Made by a program: the position numbers and the translations under genes. A stretch of DNA of 11,918 nt, from positions 1 to 11,918 of the forward strand of contig CALVKX010000043.1 of the NCBI GenBank assembly GCA_944333375.1, written 5' to 3'. Below the pieces are notes generated by a model. The model worked only from the letters and a program-made list of their open reading frames with translations. It did no database searches and had not been told where the DNA came from. This DNA comes from an uncultured Eubacteriales bacterium. Lineage in GTDB: Bacteria; Bacillota_A; Clostridia; Christensenellales; Aristaeellaceae. This document shows, piece after piece, positions 1 through 8,035 of this stretch (the first letter of the stretch is position 1; every line of letters starts with the position of its first letter).

Positions 1-660
1 GCTGCCCACGCAGATATCCGCCCCGAACTCGGTGGGCTCGCGGTCCTGCACAAATTCGCCGTAGCAGTTGTCCACCATCAGGCAGGCGGAGGGAAAGTCG
101 CGCCTGAGCATCTCCGACAGCGGGGCGATATCCTCGGGCATGAGGCTGGGGCGGGAGGAATAGCCGCGGCTTCTTTGAACGGCCACGACGCGGGTATTGG
201 GCTTCATGGATGCGCGAATCGCCGCCAGATCCAGCCTTCCGTCTTTCCCAAGCGGGACCTCGGCGTAGCTCACGTTCATTTCCCGAAGCGATCCCATCGG
301 ACAGCCGCGCACGCCGATGACATCCTCGAGCGTATCATAAGGGGCGCCGGAGGCATAGAGCAGCTCGTCGCCCGGCCTGAGCAGACCAAACAGGCACAGG
401 GAAAGCGCGTGGGTTCCGGAGGCGATCTGGGGCCTTACGATGGCGGCTTGCGCATGGAACAGGTCCGCAAAGAGCTTTTCCAGCGTATCGCGGCCCACAT
501 CGTCATATCCGTACCCCGTGGTGGGCGCAAAATGGCGCGAGGCCACCCCGTGGCGCTGCATGGCATCCAGCACCCTTGCGGTGTTTGCAAGCGCCGTTTC
601 CTCAATGCTCTCAAACATGGGCCGGCAGCGTCTCTCCGCCGCCTCAATGATCTCTCTCAT
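1..660 (-). CDS. Methionine gamma-lyase family PLP-dependent protein ('aluminium resistance' / YnbB-like), N-terminal half
   Basis: The frame is open from an ATG at 660 down to the first base of the window, so only 220 N-terminal residues are present; family members are usually a little over 400 residues. An AAGGAG ribosome binding site lies 9 bases before the ATG. The fold is that of PLP-dependent Cys/Met metabolism enzymes. Recognisable family blocks are STGYGYDD-like TTGYGYDD (about residues 47-54), RPQIASGTHAL (76-86), PYDTLEDVIG (107-116), QRSRGYSSRPS (162-172) and DNCYGEF (197-203), where Asp197 is the expected PLP-ring aspartate. The PLP-binding lysine lies beyond the window. The real substrate of this family is not well established: similarity to methionine gamma-lyase is structural, and the aluminium resistance label is historical. 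The start overlaps the end of miaA by 17 bases, implying translational coupling at the end of the mutSL-miaA operon. Confidence 0.9.
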   Translation of the reverse strand, partial: MREIIEAAERRCRPMFESIEETALANTARVLDAMQRHGVASRHFAPTTGYGYDDVGRDTLEKLFADLFHAQAAIVRPQIASGTHALSLCLFGLLRPGDELLYASGAPYDTLEDVIGVRGCPMGSLREMNVSYAEVPLGKDGRLDLAAIRASMKPNTRVVAVQRSRGYSSRPSLMPEDIAPLSEMLRRDFPSACLMVDNCYGEFVQDREPTEFGADICVGS

Positions 661-1603
661 CCGTTCCTGCTCCTTCCAAAAATGCCTGCGCATATTCCAG
701 CGCCTTCACAAACAGGCCGTCCGAATCCCGGGCGTCCAGCCACACGCAGCGCGGCTCGCCACGCAGCCACGTCCCCTGCCGCTTGGCGTAATGCCGGGTG
801 TGGACGATGATTTTCCACGCGGCGTCCTCCATGCCGCACTCCCCCATGACCGCCGGGACCAACTCCTTGTAGCCGATGCCCTGCATCGACTGCGCCGTTG
901 GCGAAACGCCGCTTTCCATGAGCGCGCGCACCTCCTGAGCGAGGCCCTGCGCCATCATTCGGTGAACGCGCGCCTCCAGGCGGCGGTAAAGCGCCTCGCG
1001 CGGCCAGTCGAGGGCCAGCGGCAGCACCCGAAGATCGCTTCCCTGCGTGCGTTGGTTCTGGCGGCTAAGCGCAATCCCGGTCTGCTCATAGACCTCGATG
1101 GCGCGGATCACGCGCCGCCGGTCGTTGGGATGCAGGCGCGAAGCGGTTTCGGGATCAATCGCGGAGAGCCTCGCATGAAGCCGTTCCAGCCCCCCCGGCG
1201 CGTCGGCCATGGCGTTGAGCTCGGCGCGCAGCCTTTCATCTCCGCCCGCGCCGCCCAGCGGCAGGCCGTCCATCATCGCCTTGAGATACAGCCCCGTGCC
1301 GCCCACCAGAATGGGCACCTTGCCTCGGGCAGCTATCCCCGCGATCACCTGTCCGGCCGCCTGCACATAGTCGGCGACGGCGTAGGGCTGTTCGGGATCG
1401 ACGATGTCCAGCATGTGATGCGGCACAGCGGCGCGCTCCACCGCCGTGGGCTTGGCGGTGCCGATGTCCATGCGCCGGTAGATCTGCATGGAGTCCATAC
1501 AGACGATCTCTCCCCCCAGACGCCCTGCCAGGGCCATTCCCAGATCGCTTTTCCCGCTGGCCGTGGGACCAACAACGGCGATCACGCGGGGTTCCATGCA
1601 CAT
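644..1603 (-). CDS. miaA: tRNA dimethylallyltransferase MiaA
   Basis: MiaA transfers the dimethylallyl group of DMAPP to N6 of A37 in tRNAs reading UNN codons, giving i6A37, the substrate for MiaB encoded upstream in the same cluster. The 319 residues match the usual length of about 300-320. The sequence shows the P-loop GPTASGKS (12-19), DSMQIYR (37-43) with the catalytic Asp37, GTAKP (48-52), PHHMLDI (61-67), GGTGLY (101-106), the DRRRVIRAIEVYE block (161-173), QGIGYKE (241-247) and RHYAKRQ-TW (270-279). The AAGGAGG ribosome binding site directly follows the mutL TGA. It lies only 4 bases before the ATG at 1603 but 10 bases before a second in-frame ATG at 1597 (MEPRV), so either start is possible. 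The gap from mutL is 10 bases. No hfq gene follows, unlike in many Bacillota. Confidence 0.97.
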   Translation of the reverse strand: MCMEPRVIAVVGPTASGKSDLGMALAGRLGGEIVCMDSMQIYRRMDIGTAKPTAVERAAVPHHMLDIVDPEQPYAVADYVQAAGQVIAGIAARGKVPILVGGTGLYLKAMMDGLPLGGAGGDERLRAELNAMADAPGGLERLHARLSAIDPETASRLHPNDRRRVIRAIEVYEQTGIALSRQNQRTQGSDLRVLPLALDWPREALYRRLEARVHRMMAQGLAQEVRALMESGVSPTAQSMQGIGYKELVPAVMGECGMEDAAWKIIVHTRHYAKRQGTWLRGEPRCVWLDARDSDGLFVKALEYAQAFLEGAGTDERDH

Positions 1604-1613
1604 ACGGCCTCCT

Positions 1614-3545
1614 TCAGGGGATGCGCTTAAAGCGCTTCTCGAACTCTTTCAGCGTGATTTCGGTCACGATCGGGCGTCCGTGCGGACAGGTGGGCATCGC
1701 GCCGCTTTCCAAAAGCTGGCGGAGGAATCCGCGCACCTGCTGCTCGTTGAGGCGGTCGCCGCCCTTGATAGCGTGCTTGCAGGCCATCTGCGCCACGCGT
1801 CTGCGGATGCGCTCGCGCGTCACCTGTCCCCGTCCGGCCTGCCACTCGTCCAGGGCCTCCATGAGCAGCTCCCTGGGCGAATCATTTTCCCCAAAGAGCG
1901 TGGGGATGGCCTTGACGGCCACGCATGCGTCGTCAAAGGGCTCGACGACGAAGCCGGCGTCCGCCAGGACCGGGGCAAACTCCGTCACCAGCGCCATATC
2001 GTGCGCGGTCAGGCGGACGAGCTGCGGCGAGAGAAGCTGCTGGGAGGCCGTTCCCCTCTCAAACCGCGCCATCAGCCGGTCATAGAGCATGCGCTCATGC
2101 GCGGCGTGCTGGTCCAAAAGCAGCAGCCGGTCCCCCGTTTCAAAGATCCAGTAGGTATCGAACACGATGCCCACGAGGCGAATCCGCCCCTGATCCGCGG
2201 GAGGCTCTGGCGCAATCGTCTGCTGCTGCAGCTCGTCCTGGGTTTTCCGGGGCGGCGGGGCGGCCGGCGCAGTCGGCCTGATGGCTGAAAGGGCCCTTGC
2301 CCCGAGGCCGGCCATCGTGTTTTGCGCCAGCGAAGCCCCGCCGGACACGGCTGGGATCACCGCCGGCTTGAGCGCCTCCAGCGCCCGGCGCAGCGCAGCG
2401 TCGGAGGCGGGTTGCGCCTGCGTTTCCGCCGGGGCTTCGCTCTGAGCCGGGGCGATCTCCGCCGGGTTGCTTAGGGGAACCACGGCAAAATCCGCCTTGT
2501 CTTTCTCCGTGGCCGGAGCGCTTTGCGTGTCCGCGGCGGTGAGCCGCCCACCCAGCGTCTCCGCGTGCAGTGCCTCACGGACCAGCGCGCTGACGGCCTG
2601 CGATACGGCCGGCTCGTTTTGGAAGCGCACCTCCAGCTTGTTTGGGTGCACATTCACGTCCACCTGCTGGTTGGGCATCTCAAGAAACAGTGCGCACATC
2701 GGAAAGCGCCCCACCATCACCTGGCCCTCGCAGCCGTCCTCAAGCGCCCGGCTGATGAGCTGGCTGCGGAAAAAGCGCCCGTTGACAAAGAAGGACTGCT
2801 GCTGGCGGTTGCCGCGTGAAAGCTCGCCTGTGCCCACATACCCGGAAAGGACGATGCCGTTCATGTGGCCGCTCACCTTGCGCATCATGGCAAAGGCCTC
2901 GCGGCCGTAGAGGCAGTAAAGCGCGGATTCCAGCTTGCCGTCGCCCATGCTGTGATAAATCGTCTTGCCCTGGCTGGCGAAGCGGAAGGCCACGTCAGGA
3001 CGTGACAGGATGAGCCGCTGCATGTAATCGGCGACCAGAGCGGCCTCTGCGGCGGGCTTTTTGAGGAATTTCAGCCGCACGGGCGTATTGAAAAACAGGT
3101 TTTCCACCACGACCGTCGTGCCCACGGGAGAAGCGGCCTGACGGATGTCGGTGAATTCCCCCGCTTCCACGACGGCACGCGTGCCAAAGGGCGCGTTTTC
3201 CGTGCGGGTGGTCAGCGTGACCCTTGCGACCGCGGCGATGGAGGCCAGGGCCTCGCCGCGGAAGCCCAGGGTATGCAGATCGTAGAGGTCCGCGGGCTTG
3301 GAAAGCTTGCTGGTGGCGTGGCGTTCAAAGGCCAGCCGGATCTGCTCGGCGGGAATCCCGCGGCCGTTGTCGCTCACGCGCAGGTATTGGATTCCGCCCT
3401 CGCGAAGCTCCACCGTCACGTTGCGCGCCCCCGCGTCGATGCTGTTTTCCACCAGCTCCTTGACCGCGGAGGCCGGTCGTTCCACGACCTCGCCCGCGGC
3501 GATCTGCCCGATGATCTCAGGCGGCAGTTTTCGGATGACTGTCAT
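1614..3545 (-). CDS. mutL: DNA mismatch repair protein MutL (endonuclease type)
   Basis: MutL is recruited by mismatch-bound MutS and, in organisms without MutH, nicks the nascent strand itself. The 643 residues start with a GHKL ATPase domain: ELVENSIDAGA (30-40, with Glu30 as the likely catalytic base and Asn34 binding Mg), DNGRGI (59-64), ATSKL (77-81) and GFRGEAL (94-100). A transducer domain runs to about 330, followed by an Ala/Pro/Gln-rich linker (about 340-455). The C-terminal dimerisation and nuclease domain contains DQHAAHE (478-484), ACKHAIK (588-594) and CPHGRP (620-625), the metal-site motifs of endonuclease MutL. The last acidic residue of the DQHA(X)2E(X)4E motif is Asp489 instead of Glu. 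QQLLSP (502-507) fits the sliding-clamp binding motif of MutL. The ATG is preceded by AAAGGAGG, which overlaps the mutS TAA; the gap is 12 bases, so the two are surely co-expressed. Confidence 0.98.
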   Translation of the reverse strand: MTVIRKLPPEIIGQIAAGEVVERPASAVKELVENSIDAGARNVTVELREGGIQYLRVSDNGRGIPAEQIRLAFERHATSKLSKPADLYDLHTLGFRGEALASIAAVARVTLTTRTENAPFGTRAVVEAGEFTDIRQAASPVGTTVVVENLFFNTPVRLKFLKKPAAEAALVADYMQRLILSRPDVAFRFASQGKTIYHSMGDGKLESALYCLYGREAFAMMRKVSGHMNGIVLSGYVGTGELSRGNRQQQSFFVNGRFFRSQLISRALEDGCEGQVMVGRFPMCALFLEMPNQQVDVNVHPNKLEVRFQNEPAVSQAVSALVREALHAETLGGRLTAADTQSAPATEKDKADFAVVPLSNPAEIAPAQSEAPAETQAQPASDAALRRALEALKPAVIPAVSGGASLAQNTMAGLGARALSAIRPTAPAAPPPRKTQDELQQQTIAPEPPADQGRIRLVGIVFDTYWIFETGDRLLLLDQHAAHERMLYDRLMARFERGTASQQLLSPQLVRLTAHDMALVTEFAPVLADAGFVVEPFDDACVAVKAIPTLFGENDSPRELLMEALDEWQAGRGQVTRERIRRRVAQMACKHAIKGGDRLNEQQVRGFLRQLLESGAMPTCPHGRPIVTEITLKEFEKRFKRIP

Positions 3546-3557
3546 GGGCTTCCTCCT

Positions 3558-6158
3558 TTACAGCCTGCGCGCCTTTTCGCGCAGGCGAAAAAGGATGTTC
3601 AGCGCGTCCATGGGCGTGATGGAGAGAACGTCCAGATTCTGAAGCTCCTCCACTAGCTCGTCCTGCGCCAGGTGGAACAGATCGGTCTGCCTGTTTTCCT
3701 TCTTGCGCTTTTCCAGAATATTGGAGGAGATCGTTTCCTGATTGATGTCGCTGACCTCCAGCCGCGCCTGAATCTCATGGGCGCGGGCCACCACGGGCGC
3801 GGGAACCCCGGCCAGACGGGCCACATGCACGCCGTAGCTCTTGTCCGCCCCGCCGGGCATGATCTTTCTGAGGAAGATCACGTCCTCGCCGTGCTCCATC
3901 ACCGAAATACAGTAGTTCTTCACGCCCTCGAAGCGGCCCTCCAGCTCGCTCAGCTCGTGATAATGCGTGGCAAAGAGCGTCTTTGCGCCGATGCGCTTTT
4001 TGTCCAGCAGGTACTCCACCACCGCCCAGGCGATCGCCAGGCCGTCAAACGTGCTGGTTCCCCGGCCGATCTCATCAAGGACCACCAGAGAGCGGCTTGT
4101 GGCGCTTCTCAGGATGGCGGCCGTCTCGCTCATCTCCACCATAAAGGTGCTCTGCCCGCCCGCCAGATCGTCCGAGGCGCCGATGCGGGTGAAGATGCGG
4201 TCGCACAGGCTGATGTCGGCCTCTCTGGCGGGCACGAAGCTTCCGATGTGGGCCATAAGCGTGATGAGCGCCACCTGCCGCATGTAGGTGCTCTTGCCGG
4301 CCATGTTGGGGCCGGTGATGATGAGCATGCGGTTTTCCTCCGCATCCATGGTCACGTCGTTGGGCACAAAGGGCGTGTCCGCAACCGTGCGCTCCACGAT
4401 GGGATGGCGGCCCTCGACGATGTGAAGGACGCCGTCATCGTTGAGATGGGGCTTGACATAATCGTTTTCGCGCGCCACCTGAGCCAGGGACAACAGCGCG
4501 TCCGCCGTCTTGAGCACAAGGGCGTTTTGCTGCACGGCGCCGATCTGCGCGGCGATGGCCTCGCGCACCGAGGCAAAGAGCACGCTTTCCAGCGCCAACG
4601 CCTGCTGCTGGGCGTTGAGGATCTTGTGCTCAATCTCCTGTAGCTCCGCCGTCACGTACCGCTCGGCGTTGGCCAGCGTCTGCTTGCGGGAATAGCGAAG
4701 CGGGACGAGGTCCAGGTTGCTCTTGGTGACCTCGATGTAATAGCCGAACACGCGGTTGAACTGAATCCTGAGGTTCTTGATCCCGGTTTCCTGCCGCTCG
4801 GCCGCCTCCAGATCCAAAATCCACTGCTTTCCGTTCGCCGCCGCGTCCCGGTACTCGTCAAGCTCCCTGCTGTAGCCCTCCCGGATGACCCCGCCCTCGC
4901 TGAGCAAAATAGGGGCGTCCGGGTCGATTGCGCGCTCCAGCAGGTCGCACAGGTCCTCCACCGGCGTAAGGGTATGGGCGAGCGCCTGAATGGAGGTCGC
5001 CTCAAAGCGCCCCATCAGCTCCTTCACCGGCGCAATCGCCTTCAGGGAGCGCAGCAGCGCCAGACAGTCGCGCGCGGTAAGGCTGTTATAGCTGATCTTG
5101 CCAAGCAGGCGCTCCATGTCCGCCACGTCTTCCAGCGCCTGTCCGATCTCCTCGGCGGCCATATAGCCGTCCTTCAAAGCCTCTACCGCGTCAAGGCGCG
5201 TCTGGATGGCGCCCTCGTCGGTCATGGGGTTTTCGACCCAGCTGCGCAGAAGCCTTGCCCCCATGGCCGTATGCGTCCTGTCCAAAAGCCACAGCAGCGA
5301 CCCGCGGCGATCCCCTGCCCGCAGGCTCTCGACCAGTTCCAGGTTGCGGCGGGTCATGCGGTCAAGGAACATCGTATGTTCGCCCTGATAGACCGTGAGC
5401 TGGGTCAGGTGCGACAGGGCGTTTTTCTGCGTGTCGTTGAGATAGATCAGCAGCGCGCCCGCCGCGATATAGCGTTTGTCGCGCTCATCCAGCCCGAGGG
5501 CCATGAGCGAGGGCACCCTAAAGTGCTCCAAAAGCGCTTTCTGGACGTTCTTTTTTTGAAAGTCGCTCTCGGGCAGCACGGAGCAGCTGATATCCTCGCT
5601 GAGGTTCGGGGTGAGCTTGTCCATCGCGTTGGTCACGATCTCGCGCGGCCGAATCCGCATAAGCTCGTCGCGAAGCGTGCGCGCGGCGTCGGGCAGAAGG
5701 TGCGCGATCAGTTCGCCCGTGCTCACGTCGGCATAGGCTAGCGCCGCCGCCTTGCCGGTGAAGGCCACGCACAGCACGTAGCAGGCCTTTTTCTCGTCGA
5801 GCTGGGACGGGTCCGCCACCGTTCCGGGCGTGACGATTCGGATGACGTCGCGCTCCACCAGCCCCTTGCTCAGCGCCGGGTCCGTGAGCTGCTCGCACAC
5901 CGCCACCTTGTAGCCCTTGTCAATGAGCCGGGCAATATAGGCGTTTGCCGCATGATAGGGCACGCCGCACATCGGCGCGCGCTCCTCAAGGCCGCAGTCT
6001 TTTCCCGTCAGCGTCAGCTCCAGCTCCTTGGAGGCCAGCTTCGCATCCTCGAAAAACATCTCATAGAAATCGCCGAGGCGAAAAAAGAGAATACAATCCT
6101 TGTGTTTGGCCTTAAGCTCCAGATACTGCTGCATCATGGGCGTAGGTGTCGCTGCCAC
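3558..6158 (-). CDS. mutS: DNA mismatch repair protein MutS
   Basis: MutS recognises mismatches and small loops, then as an ATP-bound clamp recruits MutL. The 866 residues are typical of MutS1. The mismatch-reading Phe-X-Glu motif is FYE at 31-33, in the domain I context FFRLGDFYEMF. Connector, core (about 250-540) and clamp regions follow, with FGYYIEVTKS at 471-480. The ABC-type ATPase holds Walker A GPNMAGKST (616-624), the GGQSTFMVEM loop (667-676), Walker B LVVLDEIGRG (691-700, Asp695/Glu696) and THYHE (731-735). Near the C-terminus, QTDLF (824-828) fits a beta sliding-clamp binding peptide. The start is GTG at 6158, chosen because AAAGGAG lies 8 bases upstream. The in-frame ATGs at residues 8 and 9 have no such site, and the ATG at 6180 is out of frame. 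A 41-base gap, the largest between genes in the cluster, separates it from the preceding gene. Confidence 0.98.
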   Translation of the reverse strand: MAATPTPMMQQYLELKAKHKDCILFFRLGDFYEMFFEDAKLASKELELTLTGKDCGLEERAPMCGVPYHAANAYIARLIDKGYKVAVCEQLTDPALSKGLVERDVIRIVTPGTVADPSQLDEKKACYVLCVAFTGKAAALAYADVSTGELIAHLLPDAARTLRDELMRIRPREIVTNAMDKLTPNLSEDISCSVLPESDFQKKNVQKALLEHFRVPSLMALGLDERDKRYIAAGALLIYLNDTQKNALSHLTQLTVYQGEHTMFLDRMTRRNLELVESLRAGDRRGSLLWLLDRTHTAMGARLLRSWVENPMTDEGAIQTRLDAVEALKDGYMAAEEIGQALEDVADMERLLGKISYNSLTARDCLALLRSLKAIAPVKELMGRFEATSIQALAHTLTPVEDLCDLLERAIDPDAPILLSEGGVIREGYSRELDEYRDAAANGKQWILDLEAAERQETGIKNLRIQFNRVFGYYIEVTKSNLDLVPLRYSRKQTLANAERYVTAELQEIEHKILNAQQQALALESVLFASVREAIAAQIGAVQQNALVLKTADALLSLAQVARENDYVKPHLNDDGVLHIVEGRHPIVERTVADTPFVPNDVTMDAEENRMLIITGPNMAGKSTYMRQVALITLMAHIGSFVPAREADISLCDRIFTRIGASDDLAGGQSTFMVEMSETAAILRSATSRSLVVLDEIGRGTSTFDGLAIAWAVVEYLLDKKRIGAKTLFATHYHELSELEGRFEGVKNYCISVMEHGEDVIFLRKIMPGGADKSYGVHVARLAGVPAPVVARAHEIQARLEVSDINQETISSNILEKRKKENRQTDLFHLAQDELVEELQNLDVLSITPMDALNILFRLREKARRL

Positions 6159-6166
6159 GAAACAAG

Positions 6167-6173
6167 CTCCTTT
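6167..6173 (-). promoter_or_regulatory. Ribosome binding site fixing the GTG start of mutS
   Basis: AAAGGAG on the minus strand lies 8 bases before GTG at 6158. It supports the GTG over the ATG codons at residues 8 and 9 of the same frame. Confidence 0.8.
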
Positions 6174-6199
6174 CGTACATTACGCCGGGATCGCGCGTA

Positions 6200-6607
6200 T
6201 CAGTGCTGATGGCCGCAGCCGCTGCAACCCTCGCACGAGCCGCTGCAGGCGTGCTCCTCCTCGTCGTTTTCGCCGGTGACGACAAACTTGATGATGCTGT
6301 TGACCTTCTTCATCATTTGCGTGAACGCCTCGTTGGTCTGGCGCATGCGGGTGATGATTTCGTTTTCGTCGATGGCATGCTCCACGTTCTCAAGCTCCTC
6401 CCCCGCCCTGGCCAGCGCGCCGTGGTCCATGTTGGCGTCGGCCAGCAGGTTTTCCACGTTCTGACGCTTCTCGGTATAGGCCGCGATGAGCTGGGTGGCC
6501 TTCTCATCCTTCATGGCCGCCTGTTCGGCCAGGCGCATGGCGATGTATTCCTCGCTTTCCAAAATGGCTTCGGCCAGCAGTTCCGCCTGATTGAGCACCT
6601 TTTCCAT
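6200..6607 (-). CDS. YlbF/YmcA (RicA/RicF) family protein with Cys/His-rich C-terminal tail
   Basis: This is a small, acidic, mostly helical protein of 135 residues of the Com_YlbF family. In Bacillus subtilis the relatives YmcA (RicA) and YlbF (RicF) form a complex with YaaT (RicT). That complex supports RNase Y-dependent mRNA maturation, competence and biofilm formation and carries [4Fe-4S] clusters. In B. subtilis ymcA likewise lies between miaB and mutS, so this may be the ymcA equivalent, though family membership rests on sequence feel and synteny only. Residues 1-105 look like the helical hairpin core. The tail has Cys121, Cys125, Cys128, Cys131, His133 and His135, a plausible metal or Fe-S site (inference). 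The ATG at 6607 is chosen because AAAGGTGAG overlaps the miaB stop just upstream. A longer reading from 6709 adds 34 low-quality residues inside miaB and is rejected. The gap to miaB is 7 bases. Confidence 0.88.
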   Translation of the reverse strand: MEKVLNQAELLAEAILESEEYIAMRLAEQAAMKDEKATQLIAAYTEKRQNVENLLADANMDHGALARAGEELENVEHAIDENEIITRMRQTNEAFTQMMKKVNSIIKFVVTGENDEEEHACSGSCEGCSGCGHQH

Positions 6608-6614
6608 ATTCGAC

Positions 6615-8015
6615 TCACCTTTCTGTTCTTTCTCCGCGCAGGGTGTTGACCGCCGCGGAGGTGATGGTAACGGGAATGATCTTTCCAATGTCCGCCTCGC
6701 TGCCCTCAAGGGTGACGGTGATGCTTCGCCGTCCTTTCCCGGACACCTTGTTTTCGTCGCGCTTGGAGATGCTCTCCACCAGCACCTCTTCCCTCTGCCC
6801 GATCATAGAGGCGTGAACGCGGGCTGTGGAGGCTTCCACCTCACGGATGAGCTTCTCGATGCGGCGGGTGGACTCCTCCTGCGCGATGCGGCCCTCCATG
6901 GCTGCCGCGCGCGTGCCCGCCCGCGGGGAGTAGATGAAGGTAAACGCCGCGTCATACCCCACCTCGCGCACCAGCGAGCAGGTATCCTCGAACTGGCTTT
7001 CCGTCTCGCCGGGGAAGCTGACGATCAGATCGGTGGTCAGGCCGATGCCGGGCACGGCGGCGCGCAGCTTTTCGACCTTGCCAAGATACGCCTGGCGTGT
7101 ATAGCGGCGATTCATCCGGCGCAGGATCTCGTCGTTGCCGCTCTGCACGGGCAGGTGCAGGTGGTTGCACACATGGCTGCACTCCGCCATGGCGGCGATG
7201 AGGTCGTCGCTTAGGTCCTTGGGATGGGAGGTCATGAAGCGGATGCGCTCCACGCCCAGCGCGTCCAGCCGGCGAAGCAGGCCGGGGAAGGTGTCGCCCG
7301 TTCCCGCGCCGTAGCTGTTGACATTTTGACCAAGGAGCATAATCTCCCTGACACCGCTTTTCAAAAGGCCCTCGGCTTCGCGCAGGATATCGTCCGCGCG
7401 GCGGGAGCGTTCGCGCCCGCGCACATAGGGCACGATGCAGTAGGAGCAGAAGTTGTCGCATCCGTACATGATGGTGATAAAGGCGTGATAGGGGCTGAGC
7501 CGCCTGACGGGCAGGTCTTCGGCAATGAGGTTTTCCTCGTCCGTCACGCTGACCACACGCGTCTTTTGCGTGAGCAGCGCAAGGAGCAGCGAGGGCAGGC
7601 GGTGCAGGTTGTGCGTTCCAAAGGCCAGGTCGATAAAGCGGTACTGCCTGAGGATGCGCTCCGCCATGCCGGGCTGCTGCACCATGCAGCCGCACACGCC
7701 GATGAGAAGGCCGGGCTTTTCCTTCTTGAGCTCCTTGAGCCAGGTGACGTTTCCAAGCGCCCTTCTCTCTGCATTGTCGCGCACGCAGCAGGTGTTGAAG
7801 ATGACCAGGTCCGCCTCACGACGGTCCGCCGCCTCATCCATGCCCATCCTTGTGAGGATGCCGGCCAGCTTTTCGGAGTCGTGCGCGTTCATCTGGCATC
7901 CATAGGTAACGATGTGGTAGGAGCGCGGGCGGTCAGGCAGGGCGAGCACGCGCTCCATGGCGCTTTCCTGCTCAAGCCGCTCGGCCTCGGTCACGTAAAC
8001 TGGGGTGTGTTGCAC
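6615..8015 (-). CDS. miaB: tRNA-2-methylthio-N6-dimethylallyladenosine synthase MiaB
   Basis: MiaB is a radical SAM methylthiotransferase that converts i6A37 made by MiaA to ms2i6A37 in tRNA. The 466 residues contain the N-terminal UPF0004 domain with its three cluster-binding cysteines Cys40 (TYGCQMN), Cys76 (NTCCVRDNA) and Cys110 (GVCGCM). The radical SAM domain has CDNFCSYC at Cys186, Cys190 and Cys193, followed by VPYVRGRERSR. LLGQNVNSY (227-235) and HLPVQSGND (287-295) are standard MTTase blocks. A TRAM RNA-binding domain occupies about 403-460. NTCCVRDNAE and QNVNSYG favour MiaB over the related MtaB or RimO. The start is GTG at 8015 with AAAGGAA 10 bases upstream; an ATG at residue 20 (MERVL) is a possible alternative. 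The gene begins 20 bases after the ribonuclease gene. Confidence 0.96.
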   Translation of the reverse strand: MQHTPVYVTEAERLEQESAMERVLALPDRPRSYHIVTYGCQMNAHDSEKLAGILTRMGMDEAADRREADLVIFNTCCVRDNAERRALGNVTWLKELKKEKPGLLIGVCGCMVQQPGMAERILRQYRFIDLAFGTHNLHRLPSLLLALLTQKTRVVSVTDEENLIAEDLPVRRLSPYHAFITIMYGCDNFCSYCIVPYVRGRERSRRADDILREAEGLLKSGVREIMLLGQNVNSYGAGTGDTFPGLLRRLDALGVERIRFMTSHPKDLSDDLIAAMAECSHVCNHLHLPVQSGNDEILRRMNRRYTRQAYLGKVEKLRAAVPGIGLTTDLIVSFPGETESQFEDTCSLVREVGYDAAFTFIYSPRAGTRAAAMEGRIAQEESTRRIEKLIREVEASTARVHASMIGQREEVLVESISKRDENKVSGKGRRSITVTLEGSEADIGKIIPVTITSAAVNTLRGERTER

Positions 8016-8025
8016 AAATCATCGG

Positions 8026-8032
8026 TTCCTTT
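8026..8032 (-). promoter_or_regulatory. Ribosome binding site supporting the GTG start of miaB
   Basis: AAAGGAA on the minus strand lies 10 bases before GTG at 8015, within the 20-base gap after the ribonuclease stop. The ATG at 8022 is out of frame with miaB, so the GTG is the best-supported start. Confidence 0.55.
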
Positions 8033-8035
8033 CAT

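Noticed and set aside
440..1630. Plus-strand open frame of 396 codons opposite miaA and the PLP gene
   Set aside because: It is antisense to the P-loop, DSMQIYR and other conserved miaA codons, has no convincing ribosome binding site, and shows no family resemblance.
3672..4643. Long plus-strand open frame of 323 codons opposite mutS
   Set aside because: It lies entirely antisense to the conserved ATPase and core coding region of mutS and resembles no protein family. Long antisense frames are expected in G+C-rich coding DNA.
6608..6709. 34-residue N-terminal extension of the YlbF/YmcA-like protein
   Set aside because: It overlaps the TRAM-domain coding end of miaB, is rich in Arg/Pro as expected of a shadow frame, and the ATG at 6607 has its own ribosome binding site.
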